From positions 1 to 64,000 of the forward strand of contig JARGOF010000027.1 of the NCBI GenBank assembly GCA_029212415.1: a stretch of DNA of 64,000 bases, given 5' to 3'. How positions within the stretch are numbered: the stretch's first letter is position 1; every line of letters begins with the position of its first letter. This stretch comes from Rhizobiaceae bacterium. GTDB taxonomy: Bacteria > Pseudomonadota > Alphaproteobacteria > Rhizobiales > Rhizobiaceae. The translations under genes were made by a program, and so were the position numbers. Positions 27,329 through 36,365 of the stretch are shown piece after piece. The notes below the pieces were generated by a model. That model did no database searches, had not been told where the DNA came from, and saw only the letters and a list, made by a program, of their open reading frames with translations.

Positions 27329-28506
27329 CAGCGTCTCGTTCCATTGCCCAGCGGTGTGGGCGGTGTGGTGTCCGGGATGCGGCCCTGAAGTTGTGGCAGC
27401 GAACAGGTTTCCAATTGTGGCAACACCCGTTTGCCGAAGCTTTCACACTCATCAAGATGCGGGTAGCCGGAGAAAATAAAGGCCCTTATGCCCATCTTCT
27501 TGTAGTCTTCAATTTGCGAAAGAACCTGATCCGTGGAGCCGACAAGCGCTGCTCCACAGCCGGAGCGGGCCCGGCCGATCCCGGTCCACAGGTTGGGTTC
27601 GATATAGCCTTCAAGATTTGCCAGCTCACGGTTTTTCGCCTGATGGGAAACGCCGAGCGACGTGGCGTCGAGTGCCCGCTCGCGAATGATGCGTCCCTGC
27701 TCATCGTCCAGCCGGGAAACCAGCTCGCGGGCATATTCGCGTGCCTCGGCTTCCGTATCGCGCACAATCATGTGGACCCGCAAGCCGTAGTCCAGGACCC
27801 GGCCATAATGGTCCGCGCGTTCATGGACGGCTTTCATGCGCTCGGCGAGTTCTTCCTTCTTTTCCGGCCACATCAGATAGACGTCACAATGTTCGCCGCA
27901 CAGATCAAGCGCCGGTGGCGAATAGCCGCCGAAATACAAAAGAGGCCCGCCGTTCTGCTGATAGGGCCGCACCGGGTCCGTGGTCAGCCCCTCGAACTGA
28001 TAGACTTGCCCCTGGTAGTTGATTTCATCCTGGGTCCAGGCCTGCTTGAGGATTTCAACCACCTCGCGTGAACGCTGATAGCGATAGGCGCTGTCTTCCT
28101 TCTGGCCGGGAAAATCCGAGGAAATGATATTGATCGTCAGCCGACCCTTCATCATGTGGTCGAGGGTGGCAATCGTGCGGGCCAGCATGATCGGCTGCAT
28201 TTCACCGCAGCGCACCGCCGCCAGCATGTTGATGTTTTGCGTCAGCGGAGCATTTCCCGCCACAAAGCTCAGGGTATCCTGGCCCACCTGATAGGAAGAA
28301 GGGCACAGAATGTTGCGGTAACCCAGCCTGTCAGCGGTCTGGACGATATTCGACGTGTTCTGCCAGGAAGACCGCAGGTCTCCATCGGGCACCCCGAGAT
28401 AGCGATAATCGTCCGAACACAGTGGTGCAAACCATGCCACTTCGGCGGCTGTCGTATCGGCAGATCGGATGGGAACAACTGACATGCGTGTTGCTGCTTT
28501 CATCAT
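27328..28506 (-). CDS. SsuD/SmoC-like FMNH2-dependent sulfonate monooxygenase
   Basis: A 392-residue luciferase-like (LLM class) monooxygenase that resembles alkanesulfonate monooxygenase SsuD along its full length. Seen: LCPSSYQVGQD near residue 68 (region of SsuD Cys54), ARTIATLDHMMKGRLTINI, YGLRVHMIVRD (the SsuD Arg226/His228 pair), NLWTGIGRARSGCGAALVG (mobile loop with the SsuD Arg297 equivalent) and FSGYPHLDE (SsuD Tyr331). Such enzymes cleave a C-S bond, giving sulfite and an aldehyde. It is the first gene of a six-gene operon with an aldo/keto reductase, a flavin reductase and a TRAP importer, the layout expected for SmoC. The true substrate is unproven. Confidence 0.88.
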   Translation of the reverse strand: MMKAATRMSVVPIRSADTTAAEVAWFAPLCSDDYRYLGVPDGDLRSSWQNTSNIVQTADRLGYRNILCPSSYQVGQDTLSFVAGNAPLTQNINMLAAVRCGEMQPIMLARTIATLDHMMKGRLTINIISSDFPGQKEDSAYRYQRSREVVEILKQAWTQDEINYQGQVYQFEGLTTDPVRPYQQNGGPLLYFGGYSPPALDLCGEHCDVYLMWPEKKEELAERMKAVHERADHYGRVLDYGLRVHMIVRDTEAEAREYARELVSRLDDEQGRIIRERALDATSLGVSHQAKNRELANLEGYIEPNLWTGIGRARSGCGAALVGSTDQVLSQIEDYKKMGIRAFIFSGYPHLDECESFGKRVLPQLETCSLPQLQGRIPDTTPPTPLGNGTRR

Positions 28507-28551
28507 TGCGAATTGCGTTCCGTTGCATCCTGTGTAACATAGAAAAATATA

Positions 28552-28571
28552 TGTATCAATCGTGTATCAAT
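28552..28571. promoter_or_regulatory. Paired direct repeats, probable GntR operator
   Basis: TGTATCAAT occurs at 28552-28560 and again at 28563-28571, 11 bp apart (one helical turn). The pair lies between the divergent LLM monooxygenase (start 28506) and GntR regulator (ATG 28580), in an AT-rich patch that should hold both promoters. Operator role is inferred from position. Confidence 0.55.
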
Positions 28572-28579
28572 TTAAAGTC

Positions 28580-29335
28580 ATGACCCTGGAAAAAGACAAA
28601 AGCCCCGATCGTTCGCCCGCCTACAGCACCCATGGCGGCAGGTTGCCGCTGCATGTGCAGGTCAGCGAATTGCTGGCGCGCGAAATTCAGGCAGGCATCA
28701 TCCCGGACGGAGAACGGCTGGCGCCGGAACGTCAAATGGCGGCACACATGGGCATCGCGGTGGGCACCCTGCGCAAGGCTCTGGCCGACCTGACGGAAAA
28801 AGGCCTTCTGGAAAGGGTACAGGGCTCGGGAAATTATGCCCGCAACACCAAGGAAGCGCGCACGATCTACGGTTTTTTCCACCTGGAACTGATAGAGGGC
28901 GGCGGCCTGCCGACAGCTGAAATCCTCTCCGTGGACCGGATGGTCAAACCCGATGACCTGCCGGACTTTGGAACATCCCGCGAAGGTTTTCGCATCAAAC
29001 GTCTGCGGCGACTCAATGGCATTGATGCGGCGCTGGAGGAAATCTGGCTGGACGGATCACGGGCTGAAACCGTCAGGACGGAAGACCTGCGCGATTCTCT
29101 CTATGTCTTTTACCGCAAGAAACTCAACCTGTGGATATTCCAGGCCACTGATTCGGTCAGCGTGGCGCCGGTGCCCGCATGGCAACCCGACAATTTCGCA
29201 AGCCGGTCTTCCGGCCCCCAGGCCATCTGGGGCTATATCGAACGCATGAGCTATGACCAGAAGAACGTAAGCGCAGAGTTTTCGCGCACCTGGTTTGACC
29301 CGCAAACAACGCGCTTTGTCGCCCGGTGGAATTGA
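28580..29335 (+). CDS. GntR-family regulator with UTRA domain
   Basis: A 251-residue HutC-type regulator. Seen: GntR winged helix from about residue 20 to 90 (PLHVQVSELLAREIQAG, LAPERQMAAHMGIAVGTLRKAL, LLERVQGSGNYA) and a UTRA ligand-binding domain from about 105 to the end (REGFRIKRLRRLNG, AALEEIWLDGS). UTRA domains often bind sugars, sugar phosphates or histidine-like acids. ATG 28580 is chosen; a GTG at 28562 would run through the operator-like repeats. It is divergent from the monooxygenase/TRAP operon and followed 14 bases later by the Gfo/Idh/MocA gene, so it probably controls both arms in response to the substrate or a product. Confidence 0.87.
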   Translation: MTLEKDKSPDRSPAYSTHGGRLPLHVQVSELLAREIQAGIIPDGERLAPERQMAAHMGIAVGTLRKALADLTEKGLLERVQGSGNYARNTKEARTIYGFFHLELIEGGGLPTAEILSVDRMVKPDDLPDFGTSREGFRIKRLRRLNGIDAALEEIWLDGSRAETVRTEDLRDSLYVFYRKKLNLWIFQATDSVSVAPVPAWQPDNFASRSSGPQAIWGYIERMSYDQKNVSAEFSRTWFDPQTTRFVARWN

Positions 29336-29349
29336 AGGATCCGGTTAAA

Positions 29350-30492
29350 ATGACACCACTACGTTATGGCATGATCGGTTGCGGCATGATGGGCCAGGAG
29401 CACATCCGCAATATCAAGTTGCTTGAAAACGCTGCTGTGACAGCCATCGTTGAGCCCGACGCGGGCATGCGGGCAGCGGCGCAGGCCCTTGTGCCGGATG
29501 TTGCCTTTGCGGACAGCATCGAAACCCTGTTGCGCCGGCACGACATCGACTGCCTTGTCATCGCCAGCCCCAATTATCAGCATGCGGATCAACTCAGGCG
29601 CATCGCTTCACTCTGTACGAAGCCGATATTGTGTGAAAAGCCCTTGATCACCGATCCGGCCGATGAAGGCCTGATTGATGCGCTGTCGGCAAACTATGCC
29701 GCGCCGATCTGGGTCGCGATGGAATATCGTTACATGCCGCCCATTGCTGCATTGCTTGAACAGGTGGAACAAGCCACCGGCGGCATCAAAATGCTGACCA
29801 TACGCGAGCACCGCTTTCCCTTTCTCAGCAAGGTCGGCAACTGGAATCGCTTCAACGCCAAATCCGGCGGCACTCTGGTGGAAAAATGCTGTCACTTTTT
29901 CGACCTCATGCGGCTGATTCTCAAATCTGAACCAATCCGGGTCGTCGCTTCTGCCGGTCAGGCGGCAAACCATCTTGACGAGATCTATGATGACCAACGA
30001 TCCGATGTCTGGGACCATGGCTATGTGATGGTGGATTTCCAATCCGGTGCCCGGGCCATGCTGGAACTTTGCATGTTCGCGGAGGGATCGCAGTATCAGG
30101 AAGAAATCTCTGCCGTTGGCCTCAATGGCAAGATCGAATGTCTGGTGCCGGGACCACGGCGCTTCTGGCCCGCCCATCTGGGCGAAGCACCACAGCCGAA
30201 ACTGATTGTCAGCCCCCGTCAGCCGCTGGGCGCGCGCGTGATCAATATTGATGTCGACCCGGTTTTGCTTGAGGCAGGTGACCACAATGGCGCGACCTTC
30301 TATCAGCACAAGCGCTTTCAGCAGGTGGTTCTTGGAAAATGTGCCCCGGAAGTCACCATGCATGACGGCCTGTCTGCGGTGCAGATGGGAATGGCCGCCC
30401 AGGAATCGGCAAAAACGGGAAGAGTTGTGACGCTCGCAAACCATGACGAGAACGCAGAGCACCACCAGCAGCGCATAGCGCTGAAAGGCTGA
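29350..30492 (+). CDS. Gfo/Idh/MocA-family oxidoreductase or NAD-dependent glycosidase
   Basis: A 380-residue two-domain protein: a Rossmann domain (GMIGCGMMGQEH near residue 10, CEKPLITDP near 97) and the family's open-faced sheet domain with EHRFPFLSKVGNWNR and the histidine-bearing GGTLVEKCCHFFDLMR. Members oxidise sugars or inositol, and some (GH109, GH188) use tightly bound NAD to hydrolyse glycosides; GH188 enzymes are sulfoquinovosidases. In this operon a glycosidase releasing the sulfosugar would complete the pathway, but plain sugar dehydrogenase activity is equally possible from sequence. AAGGA lies 10 bases before ATG 29350. It lies downstream of the GntR gene on the same strand. 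Confidence 0.82.
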   Translation: MTPLRYGMIGCGMMGQEHIRNIKLLENAAVTAIVEPDAGMRAAAQALVPDVAFADSIETLLRRHDIDCLVIASPNYQHADQLRRIASLCTKPILCEKPLITDPADEGLIDALSANYAAPIWVAMEYRYMPPIAALLEQVEQATGGIKMLTIREHRFPFLSKVGNWNRFNAKSGGTLVEKCCHFFDLMRLILKSEPIRVVASAGQAANHLDEIYDDQRSDVWDHGYVMVDFQSGARAMLELCMFAEGSQYQEEISAVGLNGKIECLVPGPRRFWPAHLGEAPQPKLIVSPRQPLGARVINIDVDPVLLEAGDHNGATFYQHKRFQQVVLGKCAPEVTMHDGLSAVQMGMAAQESAKTGRVVTLANHDENAEHHQQRIALKG

Positions 30493-30611
30493 CGCGGGAC
30501 GGTTGAGCGGCTACAGGATTTCGCGTGCAGCGTGCTGCTTCTGCATGTCATGATTGTATAAGTCCTGATAATACTGTTAAACTCATTTTTTCGATAGGTC
30601 AGGATCGGACA

Positions 30612-31016
30612 ATGGGTGATTTCAAGCTGCATGAAAGACTGGAAGCCGACAGTCATCTTGTGTCCAAATTGGGCCTTTGCCAATTGCGCCTGCTCAATGA
30701 CCGGCGTTGGCCATGGTTCCTGTTGGTGCCGCAGCGCAACGACATTTCCGAGATGCATCAGCTTACACCGCTGGATCAGACCCTGCTGACCTTCGAAATG
30801 AATGAAACAGCACGCGCCTTGCAGCAGGTGACCCAATGCACAAAAATCAATATTGGTGCCCTTGGAAACATTGTGCGGCAATTGCATGTCCATGTGATTG
30901 CCAGGAATGAGGGTGATGCGGCCTGGCCAGGCCCTGTCTGGGGGTTTGGCAAAGCCGAGCCATATGATACCAAGGGCGCGAAAGCGCTGATGTCAGCGAT
31001 CGCCAAGGAACTTTAG
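30612..31016 (+). CDS. HIT-domain protein
   Basis: A 134-residue histidine-triad superfamily protein. Seen: WPWFLLVPQRNDISEMHQL and the triad region NIGALGNIVRQLHVHVIARNEGD, where the usual first His is Gln (QLHVHVI), a form common in this alphaproteobacterial subgroup. HIT proteins hydrolyse or transfer nucleoside phosphates; no substrate can be assigned. AGGATCGG precedes ATG 30612. It is 12 bases upstream of nudC on the same strand, a pairing often seen in Rhizobiales. Confidence 0.88.
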   Translation: MGDFKLHERLEADSHLVSKLGLCQLRLLNDRRWPWFLLVPQRNDISEMHQLTPLDQTLLTFEMNETARALQQVTQCTKINIGALGNIVRQLHVHVIARNEGDAAWPGPVWGFGKAEPYDTKGAKALMSAIAKEL

Positions 31017-31028
31017 GAACCTGCAAAC

Positions 31029-31985
31029 GTGACAATTTTTGATGCCAATGGCCACGGCCATGAGCCGAGCAGCCGTGTGGCTTTTTCCGGAAACCGCCTG
31101 GACCGCAGGTCGGAACAGCGCCACGATGACAGCCTTACCGAGGCGCTGGCATCGCCCAAAATGCGGGCTTTTGCCATGCAGGGCGGACGGGCCTTGCTGA
31201 AGAAACAGGGCGAAGATTTTGCCCCTTTGCACAGCGCTGAAGAGCTTGATCATCTCAAGCCCGATCTGGAAAATGCCATCCTGCTGGGCTTTTCCGATGA
31301 CGAATCCCCGCGCATAGCCGTCCCGGTCCATCTTGACCTGGAAACCTTGCCAGAGAACATCAAGGCCGTCGACCATCGATCCATTTACATGCAGGGTCTG
31401 TTGAAAGACAGCCTGCTGGGTGAGCTTGCACAGGGCGCCAGCCTGCTTGCCTGGGCCAGTTCGCACCGCCATTGCGGCCGATGCGGCGAAAAAACCATTG
31501 CCCGGGCCGGCGGTTACCGCAGAGAATGCCCCTCCTGCAAGCAGCAGCTGTTTCCGCGCACCGATCCGGTCGTCATCATGCTCTCCATTGATCTGGAAAA
31601 CGACCGCTGCCTCCTGGGGCGCAGCCCGCATTTCCCACAGGGCATGTATTCCTGCCTTGCAGGATTTCTGGAGCCGGGTGAAACCATGGAAGATGCGGTG
31701 CGCCGCGAAACCCTGGAGGAATCAGCCATCCGCGTCGGACGGGTGCGCTATCATGCCAGTCAGCCCTGGCCGATGCCGCATACACTGATGATCGGCTGTT
31801 ATTGCGAAGCCACCAGCACGGACATCAAGATCGATACCAACGAACTGGAAGATTGCCGCTGGTTTACCCGGTCGGAGGCCGAGGCCATGCTGAACCGCAA
31901 CGTCAGGGGCAATGGGCATTCGACGCCGCCGCCGGGCGCCATTGCCCATCATCTGATTCGTGACTGGCTCGAAAGCACCGATTGA
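31029..31985 (+). CDS. nudC: NAD+ diphosphatase / decapping Nudix hydrolase NudC
   Basis: A 318-residue Nudix enzyme that splits NAD(H) and removes NAD caps from RNA. Seen: N-terminal domain, a four-cysteine zinc ribbon (CGRCG near 151 and CPSC near 168), the Nudix box GFLEPGETMEDAVRRETLEE near 215, and the NudC hallmark SQPWPMPHTL about 17 residues after it. All metal-binding glutamates of the box are present. The start is a GTG at 31029 with AGGAA about 8 bases upstream, just after the HIT gene. It is convergent with gshB. Confidence 0.94.
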   Translation: MTIFDANGHGHEPSSRVAFSGNRLDRRSEQRHDDSLTEALASPKMRAFAMQGGRALLKKQGEDFAPLHSAEELDHLKPDLENAILLGFSDDESPRIAVPVHLDLETLPENIKAVDHRSIYMQGLLKDSLLGELAQGASLLAWASSHRHCGRCGEKTIARAGGYRRECPSCKQQLFPRTDPVVIMLSIDLENDRCLLGRSPHFPQGMYSCLAGFLEPGETMEDAVRRETLEESAIRVGRVRYHASQPWPMPHTLMIGCYCEATSTDIKIDTNELEDCRWFTRSEAEAMLNRNVRGNGHSTPPPGAIAHHLIRDWLESTD

Positions 31986-32004
31986 GGTGTTGCGCGGCGG
32001 GGGC

Positions 32005-32958
32005 TCAAGTCCCCGACCGTTTATCCTCGATCGCATCCCACAGAAGCGCGGCAATGTCTGCTCCGCCAAATTTCTTGACCTCGCGAATGCCCGTCGGTGA
32101 GGTCACATTGATTTCAGTCATGTAATCGCCAATCACATCGATGCCGACCAGCAGGAACCCGCGCTCTTTAAGCGAGGGACCAATGCGCGCGCAGATATCA
32201 CGCTCTCGGTCGGTCAGGCCAACGGCTTCAGCCCGCCCACCCGCATGCATGTTTGACCGCGCATCGGTTTCTGCCGGAACACGATTGATCGCACCGACAG
32301 GTTTGCCGTCAACCAGTATGATGCGCTTGTCTCCACTGCGCACGGCCGGCAGATAGCGTTGGGCGATCAACGGTTCACGGAACATCTGCCCGAACATCTC
32401 CAGAAGGGAAGACAGGTTCTTGTCGTCACTGCGAAGATGAAAGACACCGGCACCACCGGCGCCATAGAGTGGCTTGAGGATGATGTCGCCCATATCGGCG
32501 CGAAACGCCTTGATTTCCTCCGGATCAGAGGTGATCAGCGTGTCCGGCATCAGATCCGCAAATTCGGTGACAAATATTTTTTCCGGTGAATTGCGCACCC
32601 AGGCCGGGTCATTCACCACCAGGGTTTTGGGATGTATACGCTCAAGCAAATGGGTCGAGGTGATATAGGCCATGTCGAACGGCGGATCCTGACGCAGCAG
32701 AACGACATCCATCTGCTCCAGATTTATCCGCTCCTGAGGTCCTAGCGTGTAGTGGTCACCGGCCACATCACGCAGGGTCATCGGTTCGACCCGGGCAATC
32801 ACCTGACCATTGCGCAATGACAATTGCGACGGCGTGTAATGAAACAGCTGATGCCCGCGCCTTTGTGCCTCCAGGCACATGGCAAAGCTCGAATCACCTT
32901 CAATCTGAATTGTTGAGACATGGTCCATCTGGACCGCGACATTCATCTGTTTTGCCAT
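32005..32958 (-). CDS. gshB: Glutathione synthetase
   Basis: Ligates gamma-glutamylcysteine and glycine with ATP to give glutathione. At 317 residues it matches the bacterial GshB length (about 315). Seen: N-terminal domain with [24 protein letters not shown]-grasp elements [16 protein letters not shown] and the C-terminal [19 protein letters not shown], which carries the metal-binding Glu and Asn. ATG 32958 follows TGGA by about 9 bases; a longer frame to 33033 is disfavoured. It is monocistronic here, convergent with nudC. Confidence 0.95.
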   Translation of the reverse strand: MAKQMNVAVQMDHVSTIQIEGDSSFAMCLEAQRRGHQLFHYTPSQLSLRNGQVIARVEPMTLRDVAGDHYTLGPQERINLEQMDVVLLRQDPPFDMAYITSTHLLERIHPKTLVVNDPAWVRNSPEKIFVTEFADLMPDTLITSDPEEIKAFRADMGDIILKPLYGAGGAGVFHLRSDDKNLSSLLEMFGQMFREPLIAQRYLPAVRSGDKRIILVDGKPVGAINRVPAETDARSNMHAGGRAEAVGLTDRERDICARIGPSLKERGFLLVGIDVIGDYMTEINVTSPTGIREVKKFGGADIAALLWDAIEDKRSGT

Positions 32959-33235
32959 ATAATTTTTCCATCTGCACAGGCCGCAGCCCGCTGGTTCGCC
33001 CTCCACACATAAAGTCGAAACACATAAATGCAACCATTGATGAGATCACGGCCTGATTCTGCGGCCTGATGACATCAAGAGACAGACCGCAAAGCGGCGA
33101 CAGGGAGGTCGGTCTCGACCCGAACTCAAGAGCGAAGCAAGGGGCGCTCCTGCCTCTGGCATTGACCTGATGAATTTGACCGTTTTTCCCGGATCAAATG
33201 GTTTCAAATGGCGGTGAAACGCACTAGATAGATGC

Positions 33236-33841
33236 ATGTCAAAAAGTGTAGCTGGCCCCGAAATAGAAAAGCTAATTCAACTCCTGGCGCGTGTGCCGGG
33301 ACTTGGACCGCGTTCTGCGCGCAGAGCAGCCCTGCAACTGATCAAAAAGAAGCAGCAATTGCTGGGTCCTCTGGCCGAAGCCATGTCTGTTGCTTTCGAC
33401 AAGGTGCAGATATGCAGCCAATGCGGCAATGTGGATACGCTCAATCCCTGCACGATCTGCACCGATCCACGCCGCGACACCGCAGTGATCATTGTGGTTG
33501 AAGATGTGGCGGATCTGTGGGCGCTGGAACGGGCTGCGGCGATGAATTGCTGCTACCATGTCCTTGGCGGCACATTGTCACCGCTTGACGGCGTTGGACC
33601 GGATGACCTGAACATCAGGCCATTGGTCGACAGGGCAACAGCCGGCGGCATCAAGGAAATTATCATTGCGGTCAATGCGACCGTGGAAGGGCAGACAACC
33701 GCCCATTACATCACCGACCAGCTCGACGGCCTGGACATTTCAATTACCCGGCTTGCCCACGGCGTGCCCGTCGGCGGTGAACTGGACTATCTGGATGAAG
33801 GCACGCTGACAGCCGCCCTGCGTTCACGCACACGGCTATAA
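33236..33841 (+). CDS. recR: Recombination mediator RecR
   Basis: A 201-residue protein that works with RecF/RecO to load RecA on gaps. Seen: N-terminal helix-hairpin-helix [17 protein letters not shown], a zinc finger with CSQCGN and CTIC near residues 60-75, then a TOPRIM domain ([31 protein letters not shown]) and the C-terminal segment [20 protein letters not shown]. Length is normal. ATG 33236 has no clear Shine-Dalgarno. RecR usually sits right after ybaB; here it lies 27 kb away, alone between gshB and pheA. Confidence 0.96.
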   Translation: MSKSVAGPEIEKLIQLLARVPGLGPRSARRAALQLIKKKQQLLGPLAEAMSVAFDKVQICSQCGNVDTLNPCTICTDPRRDTAVIIVVEDVADLWALERAAAMNCCYHVLGGTLSPLDGVGPDDLNIRPLVDRATAGGIKEIIIAVNATVEGQTTAHYITDQLDGLDISITRLAHGVPVGGELDYLDEGTLTAALRSRTRL

Positions 33842-33853
33842 AGCCCGGAACCC

Positions 33854-34714
33854 CTATCGCTCCAGCCGGGAGCGGAAGGGATGGGCCTTGTAGGCGCCCA
33901 ATATGCTGACTTGCGTGGAAAAGAACCGCAATTCCTCCAGCGCCAGGGCGACATTGGGATCATCGGGATGGCCTTCGATATCGGCATAGAACTGGGTCGC
34001 TATGAATTTGCCCTGGAGCTGGTAGCTTTCCAGCTTCGTCATGTTGACGCCATTGGTCGCAAAACCACCCATTGCCTTGTAGAGAGCGGCGGGCATGTTG
34101 CGCACATTGAAGACGAATGTCGTGACGATCAGATCATCGGGATTGTCCCGCACGGCCAATTGCTCCCGGGGCGACAAGACGACAAAGCGGGTCACATTGG
34201 TTTCTGAATCCTCGACATTTTCCTCGATAATGTCCAGTCCGTAGAGTTCGGCGGCAAGACGCGGCGCAAAGGCGGCCATGCTGGGGTCTGCCGTCTCGGC
34301 GACGAACCGCGCAGCGCCTGCCGTATCACCGGCAACGACAGGCTGCCAACCACGTTCCCGCACGATATTGCGGCACTGGCCAAGCGCATGGATATGGCTG
34401 TGAACGGTCTTGATATCAGCCTCGGTAGCGCCGGGCACGACCATCAGCTGGAAATGGATCGGCATGAAATATTCGCCAACAATATGCAGGCGTGATTCGG
34501 GCAACAGGTGATGAATGTCGGCGACGCGTCCGGCAATGGTGTTTTCAATGGGAATCATCGCCAGATCCGCTTCACCGCTTTGAACGGCATTGAATGCGTC
34601 CTCGAAGGTGCGGCAGGGAAGTGGCTCCATCTCGGCAAACATGTCACGGCAAGCCATATCGGAATTCGCGCCGGTCTCGCCCTGAAAGGCGATTTTCTCT
34701 TTGTCATGTGCCAT
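33854..34714 (-). CDS. pheA: Prephenate dehydratase
   Basis: Converts prephenate to phenylpyruvate in phenylalanine synthesis. 286 residues: catalytic domain (IAFQGETGANSDMA at the N-terminus, MIPIENTIAGRVADIH, and ETNVTRFVVLS with the catalytic threonine) plus a C-terminal ACT domain (LYKAMGGFATNGVNMTKLES, where the ESYQ-type motif senses phenylalanine). No chorismate mutase domain is fused. ATG 34714 is preferred to a TTG four codons upstream. It is 47 bases after kdsB on the same strand, a common Rhizobiales order. Confidence 0.95.
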   Translation of the reverse strand: MAHDKEKIAFQGETGANSDMACRDMFAEMEPLPCRTFEDAFNAVQSGEADLAMIPIENTIAGRVADIHHLLPESRLHIVGEYFMPIHFQLMVVPGATEADIKTVHSHIHALGQCRNIVRERGWQPVVAGDTAGAARFVAETADPSMAAFAPRLAAELYGLDIIEENVEDSETNVTRFVVLSPREQLAVRDNPDDLIVTTFVFNVRNMPAALYKAMGGFATNGVNMTKLESYQLQGKFIATQFYADIEGHPDDPNVALALEELRFFSTQVSILGAYKAHPFRSRLER

Positions 34715-34761
34715 GTGGGGATCCAATGTTACGGTCTTGCGGATTTCAATGGAAATTGAAG

Positions 34762-35499
34762 TCAGGACGCCAGCATTTTGCGCGCCTGTTCCAGATCGGC
34801 GGGAGTATCAACACCCAGTGGTATTGAGTCAACGATGGCAACGTCAATGCGCATGCCTGCTTCCAAAGCGCGCAATTGCTCCAGCTTTTCCCTTTTTTCC
34901 AACGGCGATGGACCAAGGCCGACAAACCGAGACAAAGCGTCGCGGCGATAGGCATATAATCCGATGTGGTGATAGAGCGGTCCGTCTCCATAGGGTGCGG
35001 TGGCACGCGTAAAATAGAGCGCCCGCAAGCGATTTTCCGCAAGCGGCGAGCCGACAACCTTGACCACATGAGGATTGGTTTTTTCTTCCTCATCGGTAAT
35101 TTCGACCGCCAGAGTGGCAATGTCCGTCTGCGGCATCTGCAAGGCCTCCAGTGCGGCGCAAACGGTTTTCGCCTCGATCGTCGGCAGATCACCCTGCACA
35201 TTGACCACGAATTCCACGTCTCCCTGCGGGTCAAGCAATTGAAGTGCCTCATAAATTCGGTCTGAGCCCGATTGGTGGTCCGCGCCGGTCATGACGGCTT
35301 CGAAACCATGGGCCTGCACGGCATTGAGAACCTCATGGCTGTCGGTTGCCACAACAACCCTTCCAAGGTCAGCTTCCTGCGCCCGTTTTGCCACCTGCAC
35401 CACCATCGGCAAACCGGCGATATCGGCAAGCACTTTGCCCGGCAGACGGGTGGATGCCATGCGGGCAGGAATGAGAACCAGATTTGAACGAATGGCCAT
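34762..35499 (-). CDS. kdsB: CMP-KDO synthetase (3-deoxy-manno-octulosonate cytidylyltransferase)
   Basis: Activates KDO with CTP for lipopolysaccharide core synthesis. 245 residues. Seen: the nucleotide-binding N-terminus [42 protein letters not shown] and the C-terminal [15 protein letters not shown]. The usual second nucleotide-contact segment [12 protein letters not shown] is present. ATG 35499 follows GGA by about 9 bases; a frame four residues longer is possible. Divergent from cycM and upstream of pheA. Confidence 0.95.
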   Translation of the reverse strand: MAIRSNLVLIPARMASTRLPGKVLADIAGLPMVVQVAKRAQEADLGRVVVATDSHEVLNAVQAHGFEAVMTGADHQSGSDRIYEALQLLDPQGDVEFVVNVQGDLPTIEAKTVCAALEALQMPQTDIATLAVEITDEEEKTNPHVVKVVGSPLAENRLRALYFTRATAPYGDGPLYHHIGLYAYRRDALSRFVGLGPSPLEKREKLEQLRALEAGMRIDVAIVDSIPLGVDTPADLEQARKMLAS

Positions 35500-35653
35500 G
35501 GATGATTCCAAATGTGAGCCCGCGGAATCAAAGACTCTCTGGACTCGTTATAAACAGTGTTGCAACAGCCAAGCAAAAGACATAGGTTCCGCGCGAAATC
35601 AAGAACTATGACCGGTTCCGGGATGAACCGGCTGGACCAAGGAGCCCGTGAGA

Positions 35654-36343
35654 ATGAACTCCTCGAACTTTAACGCAATGGCCGGTGCGCTTCTTGCCGT
35701 GGTTTTCGTTGTGATGACTGTTTCCATTGCGTCTGACGCAATCTTCCATTCGGCTGCGCCGGAAACGGAAGGCTATGCGCTGGAAGCCGGGGATGGCACT
35801 GCGCCGGCGGTTACGGCAAAAAGCTCGGATGGCATTGAACCGATTGCGCCGCTGCTTGCCAGCGCCGACATCGACAATGGCATCAAGGCTTTCAAGAAAT
35901 GTGCTGCCTGTCATACGGTAGAAGAGGGCGGCGCCAACAAGGTCGGCCCGAATCTCTGGAACATCGTCAATCGCACGGTCGCAAGCGCACCTGACTTTGG
36001 ATATTCAACGGCCATGACGGAATACGCCGATGGCGGTGCCAACAGCTGGACCTATGCCCATCTGAACGGATTTCTGGCAGCGCCGAAGAAATTCGTCAAG
36101 GGAACGGCCATGGGCTTTGCCGGGTTGAAAAAGACCCAGGATCGCGCCGATATCATTGCCTATCTGCGTACGCTGTCAGCCAGCCCTGCACCATTGCCGG
36201 CTGACGAAGCACCCGAAGCTGCAGCCGTAACGGATACGACATCCACAGATACGGGCGCAGATACGGGCGCCGACACAGGAACTGATTCGGGCACAGATAC
36301 AGGCGTCGAAGCAGAAACTGCGCCGGCCGCTACAACAGAATAA
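35654..36343 (+). CDS. cycM: Membrane-anchored c-type cytochrome CycM
   Basis: A 229-residue class-I cytochrome c held in the membrane by an uncleaved N-terminal helix (MAGALLAVVFVVMTVSIAS). Haem site CAACH near residue 85 and axial methionine in KGTAMGFAG near 154. By family it carries electrons between the bc1 complex and cytochrome oxidase. The last 45 residues form an unusual Asp/Thr/Gly/Ala tract (DTGADTGADTGTDSGTDTG), encoded by near-repeats in the DNA, that most CycM proteins lack; it may be a flexible periplasmic tail. AAGGAG lies 9 bases before ATG 35654. A strong terminator follows. Confidence 0.92.
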   Translation: MNSSNFNAMAGALLAVVFVVMTVSIASDAIFHSAAPETEGYALEAGDGTAPAVTAKSSDGIEPIAPLLASADIDNGIKAFKKCAACHTVEEGGANKVGPNLWNIVNRTVASAPDFGYSTAMTEYADGGANSWTYAHLNGFLAAPKKFVKGTAMGFAGLKKTQDRADIIAYLRTLSASPAPLPADEAPEAAAVTDTTSTDTGADTGADTGTDSGTDTGVEAETAPAATTE

Positions 36344-36365
36344 TCCCAACGGATTGCACTCTTCA

